Origin: Laguncularia racemosa
Lineage: Eukaryota > Streptophyta > Magnoliopsida > Myrtales > Combretaceae
NCBI GenBank assembly: GCA_037954665.1
Contig: JBBMOL010000243.1
Coordinates: 832,535 to 896,534 of the forward strand
DNA: 64,000 bases
Reading direction: 5' to 3'
In this document: positions 10,944 through 20,097 of the stretch, piece by piece
Numbering within the stretch: the stretch's first letter is position 1
Layout of the letters: each line of letters starts with the position of its first letter
Made by a program: the position numbers and the translations under genes
The notes under the pieces: generated by a model
Databases searched by the model: none
What the model was told of the DNA's origin: nothing
What the model saw: the letters and a program-made list of their open reading frames with translations, nothing else

Positions 10944-12389
10944 CGATCGTTGCCAATCGTAGTTTTAATAAATTGAATTCTTGTTCTTAATCCTACTACG
11001 AAGCAATAGGCAAGTGCACTATCGTAGCGTAATATAGCGAGTAAGCACAAGGTCGTCCCTCAGAGATACACCAACTACTAGTACTAACTTCTATTCCTAT
11101 TATCTAACCACCGCTTAATAATGTTGGTTGAAACTTAATTACTCTAATCTTAAAACTAATAACTCACTAACAACAATGGTTCTGAAGATTTATCAATTAA
11201 CAAAAGCAACCTAGATCTTATTCTACTCCTTCTCTATCATGTAATTCATTAGATTTCTGAAGATTTTCGTAATTGACTTCTTATACTGTCGAATTCTGCA
11301 GTCAAGTTAACTACTTTCTCAAGTATATTAACCTATCTAATCCTAGGTTTATCAAATAGGATCTCTCCTTAGTTAATAGCAACCTAGAATTGCATAAAGC
11401 ACATGAATTCGCATCAAAATAATCGATGTAAACAGAAAACTCTTGTTTCCTATCTCTAGAAGAACAATCAAATCTCATTAATTGCATTAGATCTAATCAT
11501 ATGAGCAATTTCTCAATTAACTAATATGATATCATGCATAAATTCATATTCCGGATCTATGAATCTAAGAAACAATTGAAGAGCATGCAATTAATCATAA
11601 GAAAGTCAACAACTTCGCATTAATGACCAAATCTTCATCACCATGACAGAGAAGTTTCAAATAAAATCTAGATCTAGGGTCTACTCCTCCATAAATTGGA
11701 CAAAAGAAATGCAATTACTAGAAGAATAGATAAAATTCATGGTCACAACCCTTAAAGATAGAATCTTCTTCTTCGTGGGTCTTCAATCTCCCTTGGAATC
11801 GACAGAATCTTCTTTCCCTTGCTGTTATGAGAGTGAGAGAAAATAAAAAAATTCGTAACCTCCGTTTCTAGGGCAAACTAACGGTCTATTTATACTTGTA
11901 CCCTAATTGGATATATACACGAGCGGATACACAAGTAGTGTATCTCATTCGTGTATCTCATGCTTGCTTCCAAGTGTCCTTATGTGAATATACACGAGCA
12001 AGTACATGGGAGTGTACATTGGTCGTGTATTTGAAACATCATTGAACAGAAGCAAAACTTAGATACACAAGCAAAGTACATGGGCGTGTACTTTGCTCGT
12101 GTACTTTCCAGACATCCGTTTCAATATACACAAGTAAAACAACAAAGTGCATGGCGTGTATCTCAGTTGTGTACTTTCCAGAATTTTTTTCTTCACATGT
12201 AATGTATCCAATTCCTTCCAAACTTGCTCCGACTCTTCAAAACTCCTTCCCTTAGCTCCAAAATACTCTAGAGGATCCTGAAATTAACATTCATTCCATT
12301 AAGCATCCTTTTCTTCAACAAATCATCTAAAAATTCAACAATAAAGCATAATTTCATTACTCTAGATAAGGGTATTTTGCGACTTATCA
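10944..12389 (-). mobile_element. Solo LTR of another family, reverse orientation
   Basis: A 1,446-bp insertion flanked by a perfect 5-bp duplication AGGAC (10939-10943 and 12390-12394). Removing it joins VVED to LPILGS in one frame. In its own sense it starts TGATAAGTCGC and ends GGCAACGATCG; the expected terminal CA is CG, one transition. No internal gene remains. On the minus strand a TATA box is at 11887-11896 and upstream of it (11915-12180) lies an array of TACACGAG/CTCGTGTA and CATGGGCGTGTAC pieces like those in LTRs B and C. Confidence 0.85.
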
Positions 12390-12394
12390 AGGAC

Positions 12395-13110
12395 CTACCA
12401 ATTCTTGGCTCGAGAATATGAATTTCAGAACCTTTTAGTTCTAGATGATTTAACCTAGGAGGGATGATTTTGTACCATCCAAATCTCTTGCCACTAATTT
12501 CACATCTGTAGAACACTAGTTGCTCCATCACATTCTAGCTCACACCATCTGCTGTAAGAAAACTAGTCATAGTAAGGTGACAAGTTTTTATATTTTCTAT
12601 CTTTACAACATTACTTTATGCTACAAAATTGATCTAGGGGTGGAAGTAGCAAATTTTATTTCCAGGCAAGTGGAAAATACAATAATAAAAGTCATTCTTT
12701 GTGGAGGCTATATCATAGCATTACTAAAGGGAATGCACATTTTTTAGCAACTTAAAGGGGATGAAACGATAGTGTAAAAAGATTTTCCTCTAGACCATTT
12801 AGGATTTGGGGGCTATCTAAGATAGCCACTCAAATTATTTCAAAAGATTATATAGAGACTTAAGAAAATTCTCTTTACTATAAAAGCTTCCACTTTCCAT
12901 TCTACTCCTCCAAACAACATTATGAGAAGTTGAGGAAGGAGCTCAAGGGAGTTAAGAAGGAGTTTCAGCAAGTGCGGAAAAAGAACAAGAAATTCAGGAC
13001 CATACTGTTCAACATGTTCAAATCCGCCATTTCCTACATGAATCCAACAACTACAGAAGATTTACATTATGAAAAATTCCTTAGAGGGGAGATCAAAAGA
13101 TGGATATGAA
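12395..13110 (+). pseudogene. ATHILA-ORF-like accessory gene of E, second part
   Basis: Continues from 10938 once the solo LTR is removed. Recognisable pieces are LPILGSR, a 12520-12747 open frame with KVTSFYIFYLYN, KIDLGVEVANFI and VILCGGYIIALLKGM, and after several breaks a lysine/glutamine-rich segment near 12925-13110 (KLRKELKGVKKEFQQ, FRTILFNMFKSAISYM) that looks like a coiled coil. The order suits the ATHILA ORF family lying between integrase and the 3' LTR. C3 has no such gene. Confidence 0.5.
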
Positions 13111-14110
13111 GACCACAATAACTTAGAGCAAGAGAGCTAGAGTCCTTGTTGGCTCTCTTTTCTTTTATTTTTCCTGTTTTCATTTGGTTAGTGTTGGTCT
13201 GTACTTTTCAGCACCTACTTATTTAGTGAACTCTTGATTTTCCTTTTTTATTATTATTATAGGTTTTGTTTTTGCTGTTTTTATTTTTTTGTGTTCTTAT
13301 GTAGCCAAGGTAGATGCTTTCTACTAACTCTCTCTATTGCTATACTTATCGGAACTCCAATTGCATCGGTCCTTTTTAAAACACTAGGGAAGTACTGGTT
13401 TTCCTTTTTCTTTTCAATTCATTATCTTTTATTCCCTTGTAATTATGTTGAATTAGAAGCAATGAGGACACTATTTATTTTAAGTGTGGGGAAAGGATAA
13501 TAGGAAAGTTGAGTATGAATTGTTGATGTCTGAATTAGTGAATTAAGTACATATTTATGACATTTTAGCCCTTATTACCCATACTTTGAACTCATATATT
13601 TGTCCTTAAGTGTTATTTAGCAACTTTTAGGCCAAAATGTTTTTTCAAAATTTTTCAAGCAATCTAGAGATTGTACCCAAAAAAAAAAAGAGAGTGAATT
13701 TAACTTGATTCGGTGTCTTACTCAGCTACTTCTGTGACTATATATATTTTACCATATGCTTTCACTGTTTGTTACCTTGTATAGCGAAGTGATTAAGGGG
13801 ATTATATGCTCATTAATAGCTATTGAAGTTTAAATGAGTGTTTTTGCTTGTTGGAATAAGTATTTACTTTTGAAATGGAATTCTTATGCTAGACACTAGG
13901 ATTAAAAGTTTGTTTTGTTTAGATAAGTTACAAATTTCAATTGTAGTACTCTAGTTACTTTGCCAATATGGTTAGAGTTGTAGACACTAGAATTTCAAGT
14001 TTTATTGGAATTTGTGAAAATCAAAAGCTTTGTACTCATAATGATAGATTACTTCATTGATTTTATGTATTTTTGCTTGAGGACAAGCAAAACTTCAAGT
14101 GTGAGGATGT
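13111..14110 (+). other. 3' untranslated region of E with two purine tracts
   Basis: Non-coding. 13459-13500 matches the inner purine tract of C3 (ATGAGGACACT, then TTAAGTGTGGGG). 14071-14110 matches the terminal one: a 9-bp stem (TTTTGCTTG/CAAGCAAAA) with loop AGGA at 14071-14092, then AAGTGTGAGGATGT directly before the LTR. Short open frames such as 13234-13500 are T-rich and not credible. Confidence 0.65.
14071..14092 (+). promoter_or_regulatory. Stem-loop upstream of the 3' LTR of E
   Basis: Nine-base-pair perfect stem with loop AGGA, 18 nt before the LTR start at 14111. It is the longest stem of this class in the window although E is otherwise badly decayed. Confidence 0.7.
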
Positions 14111-14814
14111 TGATAAGGATATATTCTACTCATGTTTTATTGTGTGAATCATGTTAAATTTTTACTGATATTGTGGAAATTCTAAGGAAATGGTACTTAA
14201 TTATGTTAATTATGCCATTTTAGGTCTATAACAACTTAGAGTGCAAACATGAGTAATTTAGAGGTGTTTTAAGCACTTGAAGGAATGTTGAATAAAAGAG
14301 GTAAGCCACTCATTACTTTACACACCAGCTTTGAAGATCGGCGTTCAACAACATTATTTAAGCCAGCCTTGAGAGAGAAAAATCACCAGTCTTGAGGGTG
14401 AAAGCTACTGGCCTTGAGAGGAAAAGTTGCCGGCTTGATGCTAACATTGAGAGCCAGTCATATTTTGTAAATACTCTTGATGTCAGGATTAAAGGGTCAT
14501 CTTATCTTTTCTTTTCCTGCTTGATGACCTAGAGAGAGTTTTTAGAGAAAATTGTGTCTCTAAAACAACATCTTTACTCAATTGATTTCATTTAGAATCA
14601 TTAAGGGAAAGATTGCTCTTTGAAGCAGTTGCTAAGTTTGTATTTAGGTATTCTTCTTCCCCTGAAATTTGTATTATTGCTCTTAATTTTTTATGCAATT
14701 AATATTTTATTTCACTTCCAAAAAGAATTATATTGCAATGATCCTTTTATTTTTGATTGTTTTTTTAATTCCCCTGATTTTAAAATTTTTTTTTTGTGGA
14801 AGTGAGAAACCTTA
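14111..14814 (+). repeat. 3' LTR of E, truncated by the gap
   Basis: Starts TGATAAGGATAT after the purine tract. Its first part aligns with the LTRs of C (both contain AAGGAAATGGTACTTAATT), which shows E and C are related. The end lies in or beyond the N gap. A short tandem repeat occupies 14380-14448. Confidence 0.75.
14380..14448 (+). repeat. Short tandem repeat in the E LTR
   Basis: About four imperfect 22-23-bp units of the form CCAGYCTTGAGRGxxAAA (CCAGCCTTGAG, CCAGTCTTGAG, CTGGCCTTGAG, CCGGCTTGA). It lies 270-340 bp inside the LTR, the place of the CACGG/CCGTG arrays in other families. Confidence 0.6.
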
Positions 14815-15314
14815 NNNNNNNNNNNNNNNNNNNNNNNNNNNNNNNNNNNNNNNNNNNNNNNNNNNNNNNNNNNNNNNNNNNNNNNNNNNNNNNNNNNNNN
14901 NNNNNNNNNNNNNNNNNNNNNNNNNNNNNNNNNNNNNNNNNNNNNNNNNNNNNNNNNNNNNNNNNNNNNNNNNNNNNNNNNNNNNNNNNNNNNNNNNNNN
15001 NNNNNNNNNNNNNNNNNNNNNNNNNNNNNNNNNNNNNNNNNNNNNNNNNNNNNNNNNNNNNNNNNNNNNNNNNNNNNNNNNNNNNNNNNNNNNNNNNNNN
15101 NNNNNNNNNNNNNNNNNNNNNNNNNNNNNNNNNNNNNNNNNNNNNNNNNNNNNNNNNNNNNNNNNNNNNNNNNNNNNNNNNNNNNNNNNNNNNNNNNNNN
15201 NNNNNNNNNNNNNNNNNNNNNNNNNNNNNNNNNNNNNNNNNNNNNNNNNNNNNNNNNNNNNNNNNNNNNNNNNNNNNNNNNNNNNNNNNNNNNNNNNNNN
15301 NNNNNNNNNNNNNN
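14815..15314. other. Assembly gap (500 N)
   Basis: Exactly 500 N, a conventional placeholder. The right side opens about 110 bp inside the 3' LTR of A2, so some 900 bp of that LTR plus the pol and 3' end of F must be missing. The true gap is therefore larger than 500 bp, or the contigs are not neighbours. Confidence 0.95.
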
Positions 15315-15424
15315 ATTCTCAAATATTTATTAGAAATAAAGACATAGGGTAAAATACGAGCAATTTCGATCATCATCCAAATCGGGTTCGGAAAAGGTCG
15401 ATAGTGTCAAAAATTTTCCCATCA
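15315..15424 (-). repeat. 3' LTR of A2, only its start visible
   Basis: Ends CCCATCA at 15424, equal to the start of the 5' LTR copy at 37043-37152. The rest is lost in the gap. Sense PPT is CCCGAGGAGA just outside (15425-15434), the same as in A. Confidence 0.85.
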
Positions 15425-15437
15425 TCTCCTCGGGCTT

Positions 15438-16136
15438 CTAAAGATTTGCCCTCAAATCTAGAGGATCAGTTGTGAGACTGAACCCTAATATCTCTATTGT
15501 CCTGCTCCTCCGGCTAACAATGGTAGTGGATGGATTTCTGATCTGTTCTTGAAACCCCTGGACCTCAGATGGAGTTATCGGTAATAGAACTGTGCGTAAC
15601 TCACCTATGCTGAACATGTAGGTATTTTCAAACCCATCATGTATCACCCGTCGATCATACAACCAAGGCCGACCCAATAGTAAATGGAATGCATGCATAG
15701 GGACTACATCATACAGGATCTCATCATGATAATTCTGCCCAACATTCACAGGAACCTTTGCCCTAAGGGTAAAATGCATACTACCTCTATTATCCAGCCA
15801 ATGCAAATGATAAAGACCAGGATGTGGGATAGTAGACAGTTGTAATTTGTCTACTAGCGCAGCAGATATAACATTTGTGCGACTACCACTATCGATGATG
15901 AGTACATAAAGGGCTACCTCTGATTCTGCAAGAGGTGTGAAATATGTTCTACCTCTGAATATCACTGTTATCTGGAGATATAGATAAAGCCCTGCATAAC
16001 ACATTAAGGAATAGATATTTTCCTCCTGTATGCTCCTCAGGCGCGTTTGCAGTCTGATCATCATAATATTCCTGCAGTGCTGTTGGTAGATCTGTAGGTT
16101 CAGTTTGGTCATGATCATTCTCAATATCCTCCCCAA
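15438..16136 (-). pseudogene. Retropepsin and residual Pol C-terminus of A2
   Basis: An open stretch of 232 codons with active site LIIDSGSRTNV, flap region, LLLGRPWLYDRRVIHDGF and the SEVQ line shared with A. It then goes to RTIEILGF and DPLDLRANL before a stop. The DLRANL end aligns with DDLRIKSF at the very end of the B polyprotein, so RT to integrase have been deleted and only the Pol tail kept. The frame is open here, but gag upstream has stops (a stop inside the zinc knuckle at about 16170), so no complete Gag-protease can be made. Confidence 0.8.
15442..15459 (-). promoter_or_regulatory. Stem-loop upstream of the 3' LTR of A2
   Basis: Sense sequence AGATTTGAGGGCAAATCT: a 7-bp perfect stem with loop AGGG, 17 nt from the LTR. 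It overlaps the codons for DLRANL. Confidence 0.75.
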
Positions 16137-17135
16137 TGTCTTCCATAATAGTTATCACCCTCTTATTTGGACACTATGCAGCCATATGCTCAAATCCCAT
16201 GCATTTAAAGCATTTTATCTAGCGCGCTTTCCCACTAGTAGGTCTAGGAACAGTCTGCCTCATATCTGGAGCCATTACCTCTTTACCCTTCCTAGTAGGT
16301 AAATTTTCTCTCATAATAGTTGGGGTAGTAGTGTCCACTACCTTTACTCCCTCACCTATCGCCTTTGTTCCCCCTGATCGACTGTCAGTTGATATGGGTC
16401 TAGTAATAGTGCTGGGCCTACTGCTCGGAGCCCTAAAGAAGTTGGACCTCCTTTGTCTCTCTACTTTTAAGGCCAACTGAATAGCCTCATCAAGTGTATT
16501 ATAGCGCTGCAGTTCAACAATACACGTTATTTCATATTTTAGACCTGAGACAAAACGTGCTACAGTTTGTTCTAGAGGCTCAACAGACCCACACCTAATC
16601 ATAAGGGTCTCAAACTCCTGCACATAATCATCCACTGTTTTGCCTCCCTGCCTCAATGTTTGCAGTCACATAAACAGCTCCTGTTTGTAGTTCTCAGGAA
16701 TGAACCTTTTCCTTAGTAATCTTTTCATGTCCCTCTAGGTCTGAACCTCAGCCTCTCCATCCCGACACCTACTAATAATCAGATTCTTCCACCAAAGTGC
16801 AGCATACCCTACAAACTTAACAGCAGCCAATCGGACCCTAGTACTGTCATCGATCTCATAACATTCAAAGAGACCTTCGACCTTGTCCTCCTAGTCTAAA
16901 TATTCATCCGCTGATCCCTTGCCAACATAGGATGGCATCTGTAGTTTCACATATTCCAAGCCTCGAGGTGGCCTGAAATCCCTATTTTGATTTGGGTTTG
17001 CCCCAAAATTATCATCCCTTTCTTCCCTGTATAGAAGATGCTCCTCACCCATCCTTCTATTCAAATTCCCATCTCTCATTACTCTATCTCGATGAGGATT
17101 CTATGGAGCTACTCGAGTTGGTGTTAGCTGGTTTA
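16137..17135 (-). pseudogene. Gag of A2, capsid and zinc-knuckle part
   Basis: Minus-strand pieces: RRMGEEHLLYREERDDNFG, FRPPRGLEYVKLQMPS and YLD then a stop (16891-17079), a decayed ALWW core around 16790, KTVDDYVQEFETLMIRCGSVEP and VARFVSGLKYEI (16656-16219), and a knuckle CFKCMGFEHMAA*C near 16170-16215 with an internal stop. It is the same protein type as A3 gag. The N-terminal codons lie at 28063-28129 and 35074-35182, separated by inserted elements A and C1. Confidence 0.8.
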
Positions 17136-17140
17136 CCACT

Positions 17141-18175
17141 TGATAGGAATAAAAATCCGACAAGACCTATCATTAGGGCAAGAACTAAAGGAATTTGAAT
17201 TTTGGCGATGAGGCCCATTTTGAGCAAATCGATCCCGGAATTATTTATATATTAACCTCTTTTCTATTATTCTTGTATTGTGTTTTCCAACAGGCACACT
17301 TATCATATTTTATAGGGCAATGGACAAACTCTCTCAAACTCAGTTTGTGGGTTATCTATGGACCGACCTGAACCGACGATGAGCTGGGCCGATGGATCCT
17401 ATAGAAGACCGGCATCTTGAAGACCATTTCTTTTATATATTTCTTCTTTTATGAACTATTTTTATTGTATTTGGTTTTGGGAAACTTTTATTTCCTTGTA
17501 ATTTTCATTTCGGGTGAGCCACCTTAAAAGTGGCAAACTTGTAATTTTGAGCACTTTTTAACCCTAGGAGTAGCAAGTATAAATACTTGCTTAAGACAGA
17601 ATTTGAGGAGGCCATTTTTGCAGAACAAACACTTCTTTTCACGTGAGAATTAGGGTTCCTAATTGTCATTTAAACTCTTATCAATTTCAATCCCAAGAGT
17701 TGAAATTGTGGCGAGTGCAACATCTTGAAATTATGAGTTGTATCAATTTCATTTTGTTGTGATTTCTTTTCTTCTCTAGTGTGTCATATCTAGGGTTGAA
17801 TTGAGATAATTCTTGATCAGAAATACATCTTATTGTTCACGAATTATTGTGTTTATTTGAAGTACTTTGCAATTGAATTTTAATCTTCATTGAAGAATTC
17901 CCTTGAAAATGTGTACTTCACTATTGGAAAGGAGTTCTTGGAATTGAGGTTTTCTTTGTCATTTGTGGATTATCTTCGTGGATTATATGAGATTAGAGTG
18001 TTTTTAGAAGATATTATCATTTGGTATTACAATTATATCTTTGAACTTTTGGATTTCCTTATATCTTCATTAGGGTTCACGTGAAATTGCCCTTTGTGGA
18101 TCCGGTTTTGCCTTGACTTGAGATTGTTTTTCTTAAGTCTTTTGATTGTGCTTCTAAGTGGTTTTAGGCACATCA
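17141..18175 (+). repeat. 5' LTR of A
   Basis: Starts TGATAGGAAT and ends GGCACATCA. It closely matches 20098-21078 plus 28003-28057. Promoter elements are described at 17572. Confidence 0.95.
17572..17591 (+). promoter_or_regulatory. TATA box inside an inverted repeat (LTR A)
   Basis: AGCAAGTATAAATACTTGCT: 8-bp arms with the TATAAATA box (17578-17585) across the centre. AACCCTAG lies 11 bp upstream. The same unit is at 20530-20549 and, on the minus strand, at 3080, 3866, 5111, 8030, 36730 and about 49852. Confidence 0.75.
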
Positions 18176-18181
18176 TCTTGT

Positions 18182-18194
18182 TGGTATCAGAGCA
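18182..18194 (+). other. Primer-binding site, tRNA-iMet (A)
   Basis: TGGTATCAGAGCA, an exact match to the plant tRNA-iMet 3' end complement, 6 nt after the LTR. Confidence 0.95.
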
Positions 18195-18918
18195 CATGTT
18201 GAGAGAAGGGAATTGGCTTCATTTGATTTCATGGAGTTAATCATCCATTAGGATTGATTTAGTGGAAACCGCAATTGTATTGATTGTTCTGGTTTTGAGT
18301 TTGTGAAATTACCTTGTCTTGGAGTTTATTTTGCTGTTTGTTGGAGTTGGTTTGAGAAGGTTGTTGCATCATTTTGTGATCACTAATTTATGTGGAAGGG
18401 CAGAAGTATAAAGTGTTGTTTACTTCAACAATTTTTGGAACTTGCAAAACTTACCAAAATCCTTGCCGTAGCTTGTTGTGGCATGGAGGAGGAAGTGTAG
18501 TTTGTTGTTTTGATTTCCATTGTGTAATTCTGAATTGGTGGAGTACCATTTGCAGATTGCATTGAGTTTTTATTAGTAAGGAATTATTTGAATTCAAACA
18601 TATGCAATTAAGTTGTGGGAGTTAATGGTTGCTATTTGAATTTGAATTCATTGTTACCAATTGAGGAAGGCTTGCAATAAGTGAAGTTGTTTGAATTTCA
18701 AATTGAAAGTTGCTGCCTATTGTGGAATTCGGAATTCATTTGTGGAAGGTCACTTATTAGTCCTTTGTTATCATTATTTGCCGTGGAAGTTGAATCTACT
18801 TGTAATTAATATCCATCTTGTTGTTGCCGTGGAAGTAATACATCATCATTGTGTTGTTGCTTGTGTGTTGTCGTGGTGTGGTGAAGTGTATTGAGGTTAT
18901 TGAAATCAGTAAGCAACA
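18195..18918 (+). other. Untranslated leader of A
   Basis: About 720 bp, T/G-rich on the + strand with GTGGAAG and GCCGTGG pieces, the mirror of the CAC-rich leaders of the minus-strand relatives. No gene is seen; the 18691-18894 open frame is low complexity. Confidence 0.65.
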
Positions 18919-19425
18919 ATGTCAAGTGAGTTGTATTTGTCTACTAACATATTACATCGGGACTTGACTTTCTTTCAAACCATTGATGAGGGACAAAGAG
19001 AAAACTTGTTCCATACTTCTTGTAGGGTACAAGGAAACTTGTGTGCAATTATTATTGATGGTGGTAGTTGTACTAATGTTGTAGCTGCATCATTAGTATC
19101 GAAGTTGAAACTTGAAACTATCCCACATCCCAGACCCTATACATTACATTGGTTGAATGATCAGGATGGTCTTTATGTGACCCAAAGGGTTAGGGTACCC
19201 TTCAATATAGGGGACAAGTACTATGATGAGCTTGAATGTGATATTCTTCCTCTTTGTGCATCCCATATATTACTTGGTAGACCATGGTTGTATGATAGGA
19301 TGGTATTACATGATGGGTATAGAAATACTTATATGTTTAAAAAGGATCGTAAACGTATAGTATTGAACCCTATGTCACCATCAGAGGTCCAGGAGATGCA
19401 AAGACAAATAAAACAACCATCATAG
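18919..19425 (+). CDS. Retropepsin of A, directly after the leader
   Basis: 168 codons from an ATG at 18919 to TAG. Residues 1-28 are a short lead with no gag homology. The line ENLFHTSC to LVSKLKLETIP follows, with active site IIDGGSCTNV at about residues 48-57, then HWLNDQ, a CASHILLGRPWLYDRMVLHDGY segment and SEVQEMQRQIKQ. It resembles the proteases of A2 and B. The start and end are both intact, so a free protease could be translated, which is unusual because retropepsins are normally released from Gag-Pol. The stop at 19425 separates it from the tail. Confidence 0.7.
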   Translation: MSSELYLSTNILHRDLTFFQTIDEGQRENLFHTSCRVQGNLCAIIIDGGSCTNVVAASLVSKLKLETIPHPRPYTLHWLNDQDGLYVTQRVRVPFNIGDKYYDELECDILPLCASHILLGRPWLYDRMVLHDGYRNTYMFKKDRKRIVLNPMSPSEVQEMQRQIKQPS

Positions 19426-20097
19426 GTTCGTGAGGATCATAGCCACATGATCAAACCTTCAGAGAACCAAATGTGTAGACTCAAGTATGCCAACCTTCAA
19501 AGGTTCATGAGGGCTCTAGTGACACGAACCAACCCTTAGAGCATAAAATTTGTCAGACACCAATGTGCCAACCTTCAGAGGATCCTGATGATTATAGTCA
19601 GATGAGCAGACTACCAGAGGACCAAATTGTTCAGGGTCAGTTATGTTCTCCTTCAGAGACACTAGAGGTTCACGAGCAGTTGAGTACACCAATGGAGTAT
19701 TATGAGGATCAGAGTCAGATGAGTCTATCCTTAGAGGGCCAGAATGTTCAGAGACATTTGTGTTCACTTTTAGAGGTCTCAGAGGGCAATGAGCAGTTGG
19801 CCAACCATTAGAAGACCATGAAGATTGGCAACATGCAAATGAGTTAGAAAAGGAGGAAACAGTTTCAGTGGAACAGGTTGATACAGGGGTGACTTTATTG
19901 GATAATGGAGCATTATTTGTGTTGCAGATGAGATACATCCTAGAAATGGAGCAGAGAAAACAATCACCACCTGTAGTATTTCAGATATTGGGATTCTGCA
20001 GAGATACGTCTTCAGATGGATTGCTAGGAGAAAACAAAGTCTCTATTGCTTTTGACCTACTAGATTTGAGGACAAATCTTTTTGAGACCCGAGGAGA
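19426..20097 (+). pseudogene. Tail region of A: acidic repeats and residual Pol C-terminus
   Basis: After the protease stop, a Q/E/S-rich part holds imperfect repeats of about 37 residues with the pattern EDxSQMSxxLExQ, VQxxLCSxSE and ExxEQLS (clearest at 19563-19811). A break follows, then 19868-20097 encodes LFVLQMRYILEMEQRKQ, FQILGFCRDTSSDG and FDLLDLRTNLFETRGDD. The last line aligns with the Pol end of B. The repeat part matches no family I recognise. D keeps a shorter version of the same tail. Confidence 0.6.
20062..20079 (+). promoter_or_regulatory. Stem-loop upstream of the 3' LTR of A
   Basis: AGATTTGAGGACAAATCT: 7-bp perfect stem, loop AGGA, 18 nt before the LTR at 20098. The purine tract CCCGAGGAGA follows at 20088-20097. 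Confidence 0.75.

Noticed and set aside
14693..15376. Long open frames across 14693-15376 and 39532-40381
   Set aside because: They are produced by N bases in the gaps.
18182..18194. tRNA gene fragments at the TGGTATCAGAGC and TGGCGTCGTTGCCGGGGA sites
   Set aside because: Only the 3' end complement is present, placed directly after an LTR; these are primer-binding sites.
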